DNA of 64,000 nucleotides from Diospyros lotus (taxonomy: Eukaryota; Streptophyta; Magnoliopsida; Ericales; Ebenaceae), in NCBI RefSeq assembly GCF_014633365.1, contig NC_068350.1:35641119-35705118 (forward strand). The letters are read 5' to 3'. Shown here in pieces: positions 1 to 11,505 of this stretch (its first letter is position 1; each line of letters opens with the position of its first letter). Position numbers and translations under genes: made by a program. Under the pieces are notes generated by a model. That model did not search any database. It was not told where the DNA came from and saw nothing but the letters and a program-made list of their open reading frames with translations.

Positions 1-1240
1 ACTCAAAATGCGTAACAAGTTGTTAGACAATTAGATTAACAATGAAATCAATTGTCAGCTCAAAGAATGTCGAAATCAAATACTTTATATCTGAGAATAG
101 TGTACATAAAAATTATTTTTCAATATTTGGTTTAATTTTCATGTAAAAAAAATAATTTTCAAAAGAATATTTTGGATTCTTTGGTGTCAAGAAAGTATTA
201 GTTTTTGAATTCTGAGTAACAAATGTTGTTGCGGAAGATCAATTACCAAAGCAGAGGGTTAGTACAAATATAAGCAAAACCAAAGAGATATCGAAAACAA
301 GTCAAGAATACAAAAGAGTAATAGTAAAAGAAACTCATTGTAAAATAACTCGTCAAGGCTCAGATCTGGGTCTGTCCAAATGTGTACCACCCAGGTAACT
401 CCAGAAAATAGGGACATCAAGCCTCACGAAAGCACACAAGGAACAAGCGACGGAAACCTCAAATAGGAGCCCAAAACCCTTTCGGCCAGAACACCAAATC
501 TTCTCCCCAAAACCACACAGGTTACATTCACCGCCAGATCCCCAAAGGAGCAAGAACGATCACTCAAATATAGGGCGAAGAACAGTCTAGAAAAGCTTAC
601 CTCAAAAGGATCTACCGAACCAAATAAATACAAGCTACTCACCGATCGACTAGGGGCTTCCAAAGGAAAGGAAGACCCACTGCCATAAAAGGGAAGGACA
701 AGCACATGAAGATCGGCTATCAAAGGAAGTATCGGGAGAGCAAAGAGGGAAGGAGAGAGAGATAGTTTGGTCGTCAAATGAGGGTAAAGAAGGCAAGAAA
801 AAAGACTTAAATATGACGGAGCTAGGGCGCAGCTAATGGGCCATTTGGCTTGGGTTTGGGCTTGGGCTTGGGCTTCCTTAATCCTTGAGCAAATGGGCTA
901 AGCCCATTTCTCCTCCAAATGCTTAATTAGGGTTTATGGCCCAACTTTTTAATAAGCTGCCAATGGGTGGTATATTGGACGGTACTTCAATCTCGGACCG
1001 AAGCCTATGAAGATAAATCCAAATATTCATCATAGCCTTGGGCCTCTTTCGGAAACAAAAAACAACAAATGTCTTAATTAGGAATAATCAAAACAGTACC
1101 GAGTGAAACGAGCGCCAAGGTAAATATAATTAATTATCTTAAATACATATATATAATAAATGCATATACATGATCAACCAACATAACACGAATATGAACG
1201 CAATAATACAACATTTATTTAGACATAACACAAACACGTA
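1..1240. other. non-coding stretch upstream of the P450 3' end
   Basis: No convincing gene is visible. Open frames of up to 117 codons exist on the minus strand (424-777) but are of biased composition and resemble no family I know. A short TTGGGC hexamer run lies at about 849-874, followed by a small palindrome-like segment (GGGCTAAGCCC) near 896. The text may be an old repeat, but I could not find both ends of any element. Confidence 0.5.
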
Positions 1241-1242
1241 TG

Positions 1243-1265
1243 TATATATATATATATATATATAT
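1243..1265. repeat. (TA)n microsatellite
   Basis: About 11 uninterrupted TA units lie only 13 bases beyond the stop codon of the P450, so probably inside its 3' untranslated region or just past it. Such a run is expected to be length-polymorphic. Confidence 0.9.
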
Positions 1266-1277
1266 GTTCTGCTGACA

Positions 1278-3521
1278 CTAACATGAACACATTGTTACAA
1301 CAGCTAATAAAGGAAGCTTTTTGCAGATTATTGACCCTGCAGCTTCACTCATGTCCAACTCCTCTACTCCTCTTGCAGGTAATGCGAAGTCAAACATCAA
1401 CATTAGATTTGCTAATGCAAGCTGAAGAACCGCTAATGAAAACTGAGCTCCTGGACAGCTCCTTCGACCAGCACCAAATGGAATCAACTCAAAATGATGC
1501 CCTTTAAACTCTACAGAGCTATGTAAAAACCTTTCTGGCTTGAAATCTTCAGGCTCATCCCATACCAATGGGTCCCTACCAATTGCCCAAGTGTTTATGA
1601 GCACTTGCGTACTGGCTGTTATATCATAGCCCATTACTTTCACATTTTGGGTTGATTCTCTAGGAATTAGAGGAGCTACAGGGTGTAAACGCATGATTTC
1701 TTTAATTATAGCTTGTAAGTATGGCATTTTTTTCAAGTCATCCTCAATTATTGCTTGCTTGCCTCTTCCTATTTCTCGCACTTCATTTTGGAGTCTCTTC
1801 ATGGATTTTGGATCTTTCAAGAGTTCTGCCATTGTCCATTCTAAAGTTGCATATGTAGTATCAACTCCACCTATAAACATATCCTGAAAGAGGTACAAAT
1901 ATAATTTATTGAGTTTAGTAGAAAAGAAGATTTAAAAAGTAGCAATTTTGGAAAAATTATTTGGTTTCACTATACCATAGATTTTAAATAAATAAATGTT
2001 GGTAATTTTTTATTCAAAGACATCACAATAAATGTTGTACTAAATTAAATTTTAAAACTGGCTTTAATAATTAAAATTTACAACATATTCACTGTTTATT
2101 AAGAAAATAGATTGCAGAGGTCTACCGTAAATAAAGTTTTGAAATTTTTTTATTAAAGGCATCACAGTATTTTTATTTTTTTATTTTAAATACTAAAATA
2201 AGTACTTTTTTTCTACAGACAAAAACAAGATAAAAGAAAAAACACATCTTTTGCTATATGTTTGACTTTAAAAATTACTTCAATATATGTATTTTATATT
2301 AGTCACGAAAAACACTGTTCCCACAAATTTCTTATTTAGAAAATATTATTATATCGAAGCCGATGTTAGTAATTAAATATGAGCACTTGTAAGTTTCTTA
2401 AATCAATATGGAAAGGAAGTAATAGCGCCCCCAAAACCTAGGCCTTACCATGATAAGAGCTTTGACGGTATCCTTATGAAGTGAAAAACCAGCAACTTCG
2501 TCTCTCTGAATTTGAAGCAAAACATCTACAAAATCACGTCGACTTTCACATGTAACTTTGTCACCGTCGTTTCTCTCTCTTTCCTCAACGTGTTCTTGAA
2601 TTACAAGTTCCAGAAAAGTATCAATTTCCTTAGCAACCTTATCAGCTCTACCATATAAACCATTCAAATGGCCCAACCATCGCATCCATGGAACATAGTC
2701 CCCCACATTGAAACCACCCAACAGCTCCATAAACTCCATCAAAATCTCCTTAAACTTCCTCCCTCCTCCCGCTCCGCTGCCGCCGCCGCCATCGTACTTC
2801 CTCCCTAGCACCTCCCTGCACACTACGTTATTGATGTGCTCCGCCAACATTTCGCTTAAATTTATCTGTTAGAATAAATATGGGACTCAAACCAATGAAT
2901 ATGATGAATTATATGGGTATTTATAAATAGACATGGACAGATGATTGAATATATAAGAGATAAATATGAATCCATTGGTTAAATTAATCTCATCATCACC
3001 ACCACCGAGGGAGAGACGGAGCAGAAAGATCCCATGATCTTCTCAATCAGAAGGGCGGTTTCTTCCTCTCTCACGGCGCGAAATGACTGCACCCTCTTGC
3101 TGCAGAGAAGCTCGAGCACGCATATGCTTCTGATCTGCCGCCAATACTCCCCGTAAGGAGCGAAAACCACGTCCTTGCAATCATACATAAGCTTGCTGCG
3201 AATGGGGGATTTGGGTCGGTTGGAGAAGGAGAGGTCGTTGGTTTTCATGATCTCTCGGGCGGCATCGCCGGAGGAGACGACAAGAACCGGGTTGCTGCCG
3301 AAGTGAAGCAGCATCAGTGGGCCATGTCTCAGAGCCAGCGAACGGAGCGTGCGGTGGGGGAGTAAGCCAAGCTGATGCAGATTTCCTATTATCGGAAGCT
3401 TTAAGGGAGATGGCGGAAGGTTCTTTCTGGGATTTCGAATGGTGATCCAACATTTGAGAAGGAAGATGAAGAACAGAAAAATGGAAAGAAAAAAGTAGAA
3501 GGATTGATCTCTCGACCACAT
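1278..3521 (-). CDS. CYP71-type cytochrome P450 monooxygenase
   Basis: Membrane-anchored haem monooxygenase of the plant A-type (CYP71 clan), expected on the ER with NADPH-P450 reductase as partner; substrate unknown. Joining exons 3521-3006, 2865-2449 and 1883-1278 gives 512 residues, the usual P450 length, with both junctions in phase 0 and GT-AG. Visible in order: N-terminal hydrophobic anchor (residues ~8-25), proline-rich hinge PPSPLKLPIIGN, I-helix GGVDTT (~316-321), K-helix EIMR (~373-376), PERF (~427-430), and haem-binding PFGAGRRSCPG with Cys ~454. The start at 3521 is preferred because an in-frame ATG at 3587 lies upstream of the TATA-like box at 3571-3579. The junction into exon 3 matches the classic A-type intron position before DMF. 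The 140-bp first intron is unusual for this clan (separate entry). A Gly-rich stretch follows VLGRKYD. The CYP71A-like assignment is by recognition only; subfamily uncertain. Confidence 0.88.
1884..2448 (-). other. conserved A-type P450 intron
   Basis: 565-bp intron with GTAAGG donor at 2448 and TTTCAG acceptor ending at 1884. It is AT-rich with no open frame. Its position, between the sequences KALIM and DMFIGG, is the single intron position shared by A-type plant P450s, which supports a genuine, unprocessed gene. Confidence 0.85.
2866..3005 (-). other. 140-bp extra intron or insertion in P450 exon 1
   Basis: Without splicing, the frame runs into TAA at about 2979. Splicing from GTGGTG (donor 3005) to AACAG (acceptor 2866) joins SVSPS to INLSEMLAEH in frame, which fits CYP71 proteins at this point. 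The segment is AT-rich. Near-identical stretches (AGATTAATTTAAC and AGATAAATTTAAG) lie at its two ends, as if a small insertion or duplication had created it. It may be a recently gained intron or a disabling insertion; sequence alone cannot decide. Confidence 0.6.
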
Positions 3522-3570
3522 TTGTTGTTTCTTGGATGTATAGCAAAGATGATTCAGTTTTTGGTTTGAA

Positions 3571-3579
3571 TATATACAC
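3571..3579 (-). promoter_or_regulatory. TATA-like box of the P450 gene
   Basis: On the minus strand the text GTGTATATATTC lies about 50 bases upstream of the ATG at 3521, leaving a short leader. No other TATA-like element is nearer. This placement is why the ATG at 3587 is not taken as the start. Confidence 0.45.
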
Positions 3580-3594
3580 AAACCCACCTACCAA

Positions 3595-4021
3595 CTGGAA
3601 AATCTGAACTTGTAACTATCTTATTTGTCAATAATTTATCTACAGATTCTTCTAAATGTTTTCGTGGTTGAGTAATTTTCATCACTTTTTAAATAAAAGT
3701 TTTATTCTACTAAAACTTTAGTCACAAATTTGATAAAATAGTATGGAAATGATAGTTTTGAAAATGATATCGAAACGTTTTGAAATTATAGAAATAGCTC
3801 GAAATGCGTTGATTGATTTGTGTAATGGGGGGGGGGGGGGGGGGGGGGGGGGATTGATACAAACAAACAATTGTTTTCGCTTTTAGTCAATGATATGAAT
3901 CGATATCATCAATATCAACTAATTTAAAAAATATTATACATCCCTTTAATATTTTTAGTTGCTTTCTCTTTTTGGTTTTTTCCAAGCAAAAAATTAAAAA
4001 AAAATGAAAAAGAATAATATA
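3595..4021. other. intergenic, AT-rich, with a 26-base G run
   Basis: No coding potential. A homopolymer of 26 G occupies 3827-3852; its exact length is uncertain because such runs are often mis-assembled. The rest is AT-rich DNA upstream of the P450 promoter. Confidence 0.7.
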
Positions 4022-4602
4022 TGTCCCCCAAGTTGCACGGAAATTGTTGTGGGATGCCTTAAAAAAACTAAAGTTGGAAAATAGCCTAAGTGAAAGCTCG
4101 GATGACTCTGAAAAGTCTCCCGAGGCGAGAGTCCCCCAAAACCTCCGGAAAGTCTTCTGGGATAGCCAAACCTCAACATTGCATATCCCAAAAACTCACC
4201 CAAAGTCTTCTAGGCCGAAGTCACCTAGTGGCTCCAAAGAGTCTTTCGGACCCATCAAGAATGTCTATAAATAGTCGTCCATTACACTGCAAGTGGATCT
4301 TTTGGACCCATTCAGATCTTCTGCACCCTTCTCAGTTCACTCTCTCACCTTAGTCCCGAAGACTTAGACTCTGGACCACTCACTACTCATCGGGAGATTA
4401 CTTCCTCAAAGACCCATAACTAACATATAACCCACACACCTTCATCTACATCCTTGCATATTTATTTTTGGATATCAATGTCTGACTTAGGCATCAAAGG
4501 GCCCGCGTGAGAAAGGTCCTCACGTGTCTTTTGACTATCTCTGTGATTGTAGACCCATCCAAAGTAATAGCCCCGAAGACCTGTCAGGACCCACCCTTAA
4601 AG

Positions 4603-7207
4603 TGTAATACCCGAGAATAAATTGAGGATAAAAATGATATTTGATAAGGGGCATAAATGGAATTTTGAAAAAATAAGACTATAGGGTACACTAACACAGC
4701 TTTGGACGATCGAATTAGTCAGAGGGAGTACCCCGGACCCTAGATAGCCAAGAAAAATTATGTAGTATCGACGAGTGATTTAAATTATAATTTTTAGTGA
4801 TAAAAGAAATGAGATCGGGAACATTTTTTGGTACAGCAAAAATACAGCTGCCAGTTAGGTCGTATTACCGAATTGTTATAAACGATGTCCGAAAAATCAA
4901 TGGAGTGTTTCTAGGACTAATATTTGATGTATAGAACAACCCTTAAGTGGTTTCAGATTGAATCGAGTGGATTTGAGGTCAAATTGATCAATCGGGCCTA
5001 AGTGTAATTTTCTAAAATTACCCAAGGAAGGTCAAAACGGTAATTTTTTAGAAGTTTCCAAGGAGAAATGAGAAGTACTAATCTTGAGGGTCTTGGTGAT
5101 GGTGTTGGAAAGATCAGGGGTTTGAGAATAAGGGCCGAAATGTAAAAGGAAATTCAAGGGGGACCAAACTATAATTTTTGAAAATCTGCCAAAGCATGGT
5201 AGATCTGGCTGCGGATTCGGCCAGAAAATCCAGCGATTTGGCAACCTAGCTTCGTCAGGGCATGGCCAAGGACTGTCCTAGTGGCGTGTGGGAAGAGTTT
5301 TGGCCCAAAATCGGCCACGTGGGGGTGGGTTTTGGCCTATAAATAGCCAAGGGTTTTTGGCTGAAAATGAAGCAATAAATTGCGCGATTTTGAGGGCGAA
5401 TCGAGGGAAGCCAATAAGGGGCTTTTGATCCTTGAGGCAAGGGGAGCAATTCTGGTAAGTTTCGTGAGTTTTGGAGGTGAATCGAAGGCGTTTCGAGAGT
5501 GGCCGGAAAGTCGAGGCGGTTCACCTACCGCGACCTGCAACTCGACTTCCGGTGGCCTTACGGCCTGAAACCGATAGGGTTGAGATCGATTCTTCATGGG
5601 CTTTCAGAGGGTACCGGTTTCAGGGGCATCGAAGCAACCGTCGGTGACTAGCTCGAGGTTGAAGACAGTGGCGCGTGAGCTGCACGCGCCAGCCTTTGCT
5701 TACACCCACGCGCCAAGCGCTTGAAAGCGCGTGACGAGGGGCTTTTTGGTAATTCAACTTCCAGAAATTTCATTTAATTATTTTATGAATTTTTATGTAA
5801 AAATATTTGAGAAAATAGTTGTGTAGATATTTATTTTGGATTATTAAAGAAGAAAAATGGGAGAAAAATAGGAAAAATGTGAGAAAAATTAAGGAAAATT
5901 ATAATTGTTGGATAAATATGATGATTAGGGTGCCTTGAGGGTAGAGACAAAGTGACTCATGCGAAGTTCGAAGAGGGCACGCAAATCGATGCAGGCACGC
6001 AGATCGAGGTAGGCACGTAAATCGAGACGTGCCGCGCTTGTCGAGAAGAATTTGAAATTTCACCAAAGGTGAGTGGTTCTACCCGAAAAGACTTATAATG
6101 GCATGTGAATGATTTACTGTGGGTGTTCATCCCTATGGCTTGGTTTATTGTGATGGTCTGTCCAAATGGTTATTTACACATGCATTAAATTTCGTACGAT
6201 AAATTGCATACATCGAAATGTTGATTTTAAGTTATGCATGTTATGATTTTTCAGCATTGGCATGTTGTGTTGTCCATGTGGGACGTGGGTTGTTAACCTG
6301 TGACGTAGCTCTCGAGTGTCAACACTTGGAATGCGTGCCAAGGGTTAATGCTATGTGACCCACTAGGGACGGGGCTGAGACAGACTTCACCCTACGATAC
6401 TCAAGTGGCGGGGCTGAGAGTGGACACCACCCCAGGTTCCTTTGAGCAATAGCATTAAGGCCGAGGTGTCGTTGATTCCGGGGATAGTGCTGACGTGACA
6501 CTTTTGGGGCTAGGGTTGCGTTGCGTTTTTGAATGCTTTTGAGTAGGAGCGTAATGCCTAACAATGACAATGGGGTGATTCCCGTGTTCATATGTTGAGG
6601 TTGTCCCTCTTAAGCAGGATTGTGTTTGCCAATGGGTCGATATGGTCGTGTCGCCTTTAGAGATATTGCATTTTCCCCGGTTAGGGTTAAGTGCTAGATT
6701 GGATTCTCTTAGGCTGGGACATGTCAAGATTTATCGGTTTTATATATGATTTTGCATATCTACATGAAAATGTTTTTGAACTCCCATTTAGATGATTCAG
6801 CATCTAATTTGGACTATGTCCCTGGAATATTCAAACGTTCTAGGTGAATGCAGTAGCGCCAAGGGAAAGAATGTCATCGAGATGTAGCTGCTATGATTAC
6901 GATGTTTAGAGGTTATGTAATATTTTGATATCTTCATGTGAAACATCGATTTGATTATTGTAAAAGGAATTGTCGGTTATATATTATTGAAGTTTCGATC
7001 TTGCTTCCGTTGATGTGATTAACAATGCCTGTCTTAGTCTATTAATCATTAAATTTTGATATGCTAAGAAGGTACAACCAGGATTGTCGGGAAATGATTA
7101 TGATAAAGGTACGTGTATCGAGAGACTTATGTTGTGTGTTTGATGTTGAAAAAAAAAATTTCTGAAATCTCGAGGTAATGCACGTTGTGGGAAAACGAGG
7201 CGTTACA
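4603..7207 (+). mobile_element. solo LTR, 2.6 kb, Tekay/Del-like, with perfect TSD
   Basis: The unit runs from TGTAATACCCGAG to GAGGCGTTACA and is flanked on both sides by the 5-bp duplication TAAAG (4598-4602 and 7208-7212). There is no internal coding region, primer-binding site or second LTR, so it is a solo LTR left by LTR-LTR recombination. A core promoter is visible as CTATAAATAG at 5337-5346, and the 3' half has the GTGAGTGGT text shared with the other large LTRs in this window. The TGTAA...TTACA ends and the size match the other chromovirus LTRs here. Confidence 0.85.
5337..5346 (+). promoter_or_regulatory. TATA box of the solo LTR
   Basis: CTATAAATAG follows a GC-richer segment and precedes the presumed R-U5 part. 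Equivalent boxes are found in the sister LTRs at about 10221 (plus) and near 47620 (minus strand), which supports it as the conserved LTR core promoter. Confidence 0.6.
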
Positions 7208-7451
7208 TAAAGACTCTCTAGGACCCTCCTGACCTCGGTCCCATGAAAACTCTCCAAGGGCAATCAACCTAAAGACTCTGGAGACCCATCCAAGTCCCCT
7301 GAAGCCTCAACTCTCCTGGACAGCGAATCGAGCTTAGACCCTGTTGATCCCCTAATGGCATCCCGAACCTCACTATCTTATCGAGGAGCTCTACATTGGT
7401 TGTTCCCTAAGATAAATAAATTTAATTATTTTTTTCTGTAGTTAGGCAACA

Positions 7452-8542
7452 ATAGTTTGGCATCGTTTATGATAAACAGGCAAGAAGTCATCCTCCATCA
7501 CAAAAGCCATGAGGTTCATTCGTGTAAGGACGCTATCTCAACGCTTCCACCCCAGCTTGCAGTGCCTCCCAATGAATTATGCTCCAAATCCTCCAAGAAG
7601 GCACCTACTGATTCCTCACATACTTGATCAAATACTAGATTATTTTGAATATATTACTCGATTAAAATCTTATCAAACTTAAGAACATTTCAAATGGTTT
7701 TAGTCATCATCATTGAACCAAATTTACTAAAAAACTTTTTCTCATTAAATCAAAACACAAATTTCTCAACACTTGCTATATATGTTAACAAGTTCTTAGT
7801 AGATTTTGTATACATTTCAAATAATTTCAACTTGGATTCATTGGTAGATTTGATTTTAATGTTCCTGATATTCCTAAAAATGCCATCATAGGAAGTTTGC
7901 ATATTGGATTTTATCAATTTTCTAGGAAAATCTTTGGGTTCCCATAATGGTATTATGTGTTGGAATTTGAAATAATTAATTGGATCTTGGAGTACCAAAC
8001 TTGGTAGGAACCAAAATGTTCAAGGTTCGTTTCTTGCTTATCTATGTATCAAATTCTAATTTTCACTGTAAACCAAATAGTGACTAAATTTTGTTTCTAG
8101 ATATATATTGATTGGAGCTAAATTTTGTGACTTTGGGTAGTCAAATTTCATAGCCATGTCTAATAACTCTAAAACTCTAAATGACAAGAGGTCCAACTTT
8201 GACATCTTCATTATCATCCAACACAAGATCATGGTACCTATAGCTATCAATAGATCATCTAACCTAACGATCCAACCCAAACTCAATGCGAAATTAATAG
8301 GTTTGGGTCAACCCTTAACAAGGTTGAGTCATTATTGGGTCAACCCAACAAGAGCTTATTAGGTTTAGGTTGATAGTAGGTTAACCTAAAACAACCCAAA
8401 ATCGACTTGTTAACAAGGCAAAATTTTGATTGTTTTTAAAGTTGTATTATGGATGATGGATATACTATTCTTGATTTGTGTCTTGACTATTTTGGATTGT
8501 TCAAAAGAATCAGAACTAAACTAATCACATAATCAGTAATTT
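7452..8542. other. decayed DNA, no gene
   Basis: AT-rich text downstream of the Tat LTR, possibly eroded element interior. Frames of up to 82 codons on both strands overlap each other and resemble no protein family. Around 8295-8400 there are several copies of GGTTGA or TTGGGTCAACCC-like motifs in both orientations, probably an old DNA-transposon fragment. Confidence 0.5.
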
Positions 8543-8843
8543 GTAGTGCTCAAGGGTAGGATAATATGATTTTGATGATAATAAAATTATTTTATTGAGA
8601 TAAAAATAAAAATAAAGAATTTTAATCCGTGTAATGTGAAGAAGAAATGAAAATCATGGCTAAGTAACTTAAGTCAACTAATGGTTAAACTTAAATCGAT
8701 TGAAGTAAGGCAATAAATTGGTATCTAATCTTGCATAAATTCAATCGACTTAAGATGAACTTAAGTTGACTGAAATTAACTAGAATCTTAGCCTTTGATC
8801 CTAGGTCGACCGAGTTTCATCCGAAGTTGTGCAGGAAGTCTCT
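8543..8843 (+). repeat. fragment of a Copia-type LTR
   Basis: The text GATTTTGATGATAATAAAA near 8570, followed by repeated GTCGAC or TCAACTT motifs and GGTCGACCGAGTTTC, parallels the first part of the LTR at 38858-40043. It is cut off at 8843 by the next LTR fragment. There are no ends or target duplication, so boundaries are approximate. Confidence 0.45.
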
Positions 8844-9199
8844 TGTAATGGCCCGCCTCCCAGAGCACCCACTAGAATAGGTGATCTGTGAGGAGGTCGC
8901 TAAAGATGGAGCAGAACAAATTTAATTTAACAACCAAATGCAATCTCACATTTCTTAAAGACCATTAAAATCATATAATTCATGTCATTACACAAAATCA
9001 GTTGATATTCCTTTATATTTTATACATCACCAAGTTAAAGGGAAAAATTAGATAAAATTTCAAAAAACAATAACACCCCTTCTGCCCCACCATTACGTAC
9101 TCCCCAGGATATTTTTGCTTATGGTAACTCTGTACGCATGCTAATCTCTACTCACAAGCCACTAGACTCGTCCTTTTCTTTGCCCTTATCCCTACCTTT
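8844..9199 (-). repeat. LTR end fragment of the minus-strand Tekay family
   Basis: It starts TGTAATGGCCCGCCTCCC and continues with GAGGAGGTCGCTAAAGATGG, a diverged parallel of the LTR at 11506 (GGAGGTCGTCACAAAATGG). Further on, the segment ending TTATCCCTACC parallels TTATCCCTTACC there. It is interrupted at 9200, where another LTR begins. Confidence 0.5.
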
Positions 9200-11505
9200 T
9201 GTAATATCCTAGTATTTTGAGAATAATAATTATTATTTTTTTTATTTTTAACATCAATTAGAGATTATAATTGAAAAAAAAATTAATGGATTTAGAGTTA
9301 GTGGTCTAAGTTGAAAAAATAAAAACTAAGTAAATGGGCTTAGAGTTAGTGGGCCAAATTGAAAAAATAAAGACTAAGTAAATGGGGTTAGAGTTAGTGG
9401 GCTTAGTTGAAAAAAATAAAAGGCTAAGTAAATGGGCTAATTAGTAGGTTAAGAAAATAGGTTTAAAATTAATGAATTAAACAAAAAAATAATCTATTTA
9501 GAAGAAGATTTAGTGAAAAATAATTAAGGTGACAAAACAATTAAAGATAGTAGGTGAAATAATTAAGAAATGTGGGAGACAAAGTAGAGTGTGGACAAAT
9601 AATTAAAGATTATGAGTGAGATTTAGTGAAAAATAATTAAAAATGATGACAAAATAATTAAAGATTATGGGTGAAATAATTGAGAAATGTGGGAGACAAA
9701 TTAAGGTGTAGATAAATAATCAAAGATAATGAGTGAAATAATTGAGAAATGTTGGAGACAAAGTAGAGTGTGGACAAATAATTAAAAATTATGAGTGAGA
9801 TTTAGTGAAAAATAATTAAAGATGATGAGAGAAATAATTGAGAAATGTGGGAGACAAATTAAGGTGTGGACAAATAATCAAAGATAATAAGTGAAATAAT
9901 TGAGAAATGTTAGAGACAAAATAGGTTGTGGATAAATAATTAAATATTATGAGTGAGATTTAGTGGAAAATAATTAAGAAAGATGAAAAAATAATTAAAG
10001 ATGATGAGTGAAATAATTCAGAAATGTGGGAGACAAAGTAAGGTGTGGACAAATAATCAAAGATAATAGGTGAAATAATTGAGAAAAGTGGGAGACAAAT
10101 AAGGTGTAGATAAATAATTAAATATTTTTAGTTAGATTTAGTGAAAAATAATTAAGAAATGTGACAAAATAATTAAAGATAATGGGTCACTACAATTATG
10201 TTAAGCTTAATTTAACCTCCTATAAATAGAAGAAACTTGAAAGGTTTGAGAACTTAAATTAGAAGGAGAAATGTTGAAAGAAAGATTTGAGAGTGAGAAA
10301 GAGATTTGAAAAAGAGAAAGAAAAAAAAAATAGAGAGAGAGAGAGAAAAATACCAAAAAAAAATTTCTAGAAAAATCCTATAGGCTGGGTTTAGTAGTTT
10401 GTGTGAAAATTTGTGGTAGAAGGCGTTGTTGGATGCGCAAATCAAGGGTTTGTCGCAATATAGAAGAATACCGAATCGCTCTGCGGAAAGGTGAGTTATC
10501 TTCAAAAGTTTCTTAAAAAATTTCAAAAATATGAGAATGATATTTTAGAATTTTTGGTGATGAAATTGGAAGAGAAATGCATGATTGGTATTTATTATGA
10601 ATTTTTTAGGTAATAGATGCTTGAAAATCAAAGAGAAAATAAGAAATAAATAGAATATGGATTCTGAAAATTATGAGAAAATTTATGAGGCTTAGGAATA
10701 TTGTTTTAGGAATTATTATGAAGAGAAATTGAGAAAATTTTATGAGAAGCTATTTATTTCATAATCTGAAGGAAATAATAGGAGAAAATAGGAGCAATTA
10801 GGAAAATTAAAGAAAATTATAAATCTGATTTTCTTAAGTAATTAAGATGCCCAGGATACATCAAGGTTCATAATTGAGTATAATTGGAAGTCCGACGCAA
10901 ATTTTGATGCAAAATTATATTAAGGGCAAAATTATCTTTTTGCAAGGTAAGTGGTACTTCCTAGCTGAATTTAGTTTTATGAAAATACTTAACTTGTAAG
11001 TGATTCGATCCAAAATCTAATTTTACATAAATGATTTTATCATATTGTCATACCTTGATGTGAGCATGTCATGTAGATTACATTTACATGTTTGATTTAT
11101 GAAATATGCATATGAGCATGATGAGATTCACGGTCATATGTTGCATGGGTTTGGGATTAGGTACTGGCTCTGTTACTTTGCCAAGGGTGCACCCATACAC
11201 CTTGGTCTAGCAAGGAAACTGAAAAAATGGCAGGTAATCTTAAGATGCAGTCAACCCAAACATGAGAGTTATGATGTTATGTGCATTGCATACATACATA
11301 AGCATTAAATGTTTTGTATCCTTAGTTAGATGATTCATCATCTAACTTGCGTTTTACCCCTGCAATATTCTAACGTTCCAGATGAAAATAGTAGCAGAAA
11401 CGAGGATAAATGAGGCATGTAATGGCACTTAGCAAAATGCATGATGAGTTGTATGATCAGTTGAACGTATGTTATGTTGCTCATGTATTTAAGTTCTGCT
11501 ACTTC
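9200..11505 (+). mobile_element. Tekay-type LTR, interrupted at its 3' part
   Basis: It begins TGTAATATCCTAG, has a TATA box (TATAAATAG, 10221-10229), and shares with other LTRs here the downstream text GTAAGTGGTACTTCC (near 10950) and GAGGATAAATGAGGCATG (near 11402). At 11505 it is cut by the element starting at 11506, so its own 3' end is missing. The sequence flanking the copy at 19374-20553 gives no matching target duplication, so the two are not shown to be one element's LTR pair. Confidence 0.65.
9290..10190 (+). repeat. compound minisatellite inside the LTR
   Basis: First come about three copies of a ~60-bp unit (key text GGGCTTAGAGTTAGTGGGC) at 9290-9470. Then comes a long alternating array built on GTGGGAGACAAA, TGGACAAATAATTAAAG and GAGTGAGATTTAGTGAAAAATAATTAA. 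The GTGGGAGACAAA marker recurs at about 9572, 9688, 9752, 9847, 9908, 10027 and 10090. The spacing alternates near 61-64 and 95-119 bases, showing a higher-order repeat of a long and a short unit. Confidence 0.75.

Larger units (their letters stand above)
4022..7451 (+). repeat. Tat-lineage gypsy LTR, split by a nested solo LTR
   Basis: An LTR of roughly 0.82 kb once the insert is removed (4022-4602 plus 7213-7451). It opens TGTCCCCCAAGTTGC and ends GGCAACA. Near its 3' part it carries the text GACTTAGGCATC, which I associate with Tat/Retand-type LTRs. Immediately after the end comes TTTGGCATCGTTTATG, a decayed match to the primer-binding region that follows such LTRs. The far LTR and the coding region are not recognisable downstream, so this is a remnant. 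Confidence 0.6.

Noticed and set aside
424..777. 117-codon minus-strand frame
   Set aside because: Low-complexity Leu/Ser-rich composition, overlaps another frame, no family resemblance, no promoter or splice context.
3522..3587. N-terminal extension of the P450 from ATG 3587
   Set aside because: It precedes the likely TATA box and adds 22 residues not seen ahead of P450 anchors.
3827..3852. 26-base G run as a G-quadruplex regulatory element
   Set aside because: A pure homopolymer upstream of a gene is more likely slippage or assembly uncertainty; no supporting context.
4044..4353. Overlapping 76- and 87-codon plus-strand frames
   Set aside because: They lie in the Tat LTR and overlap each other in different frames; not coding.
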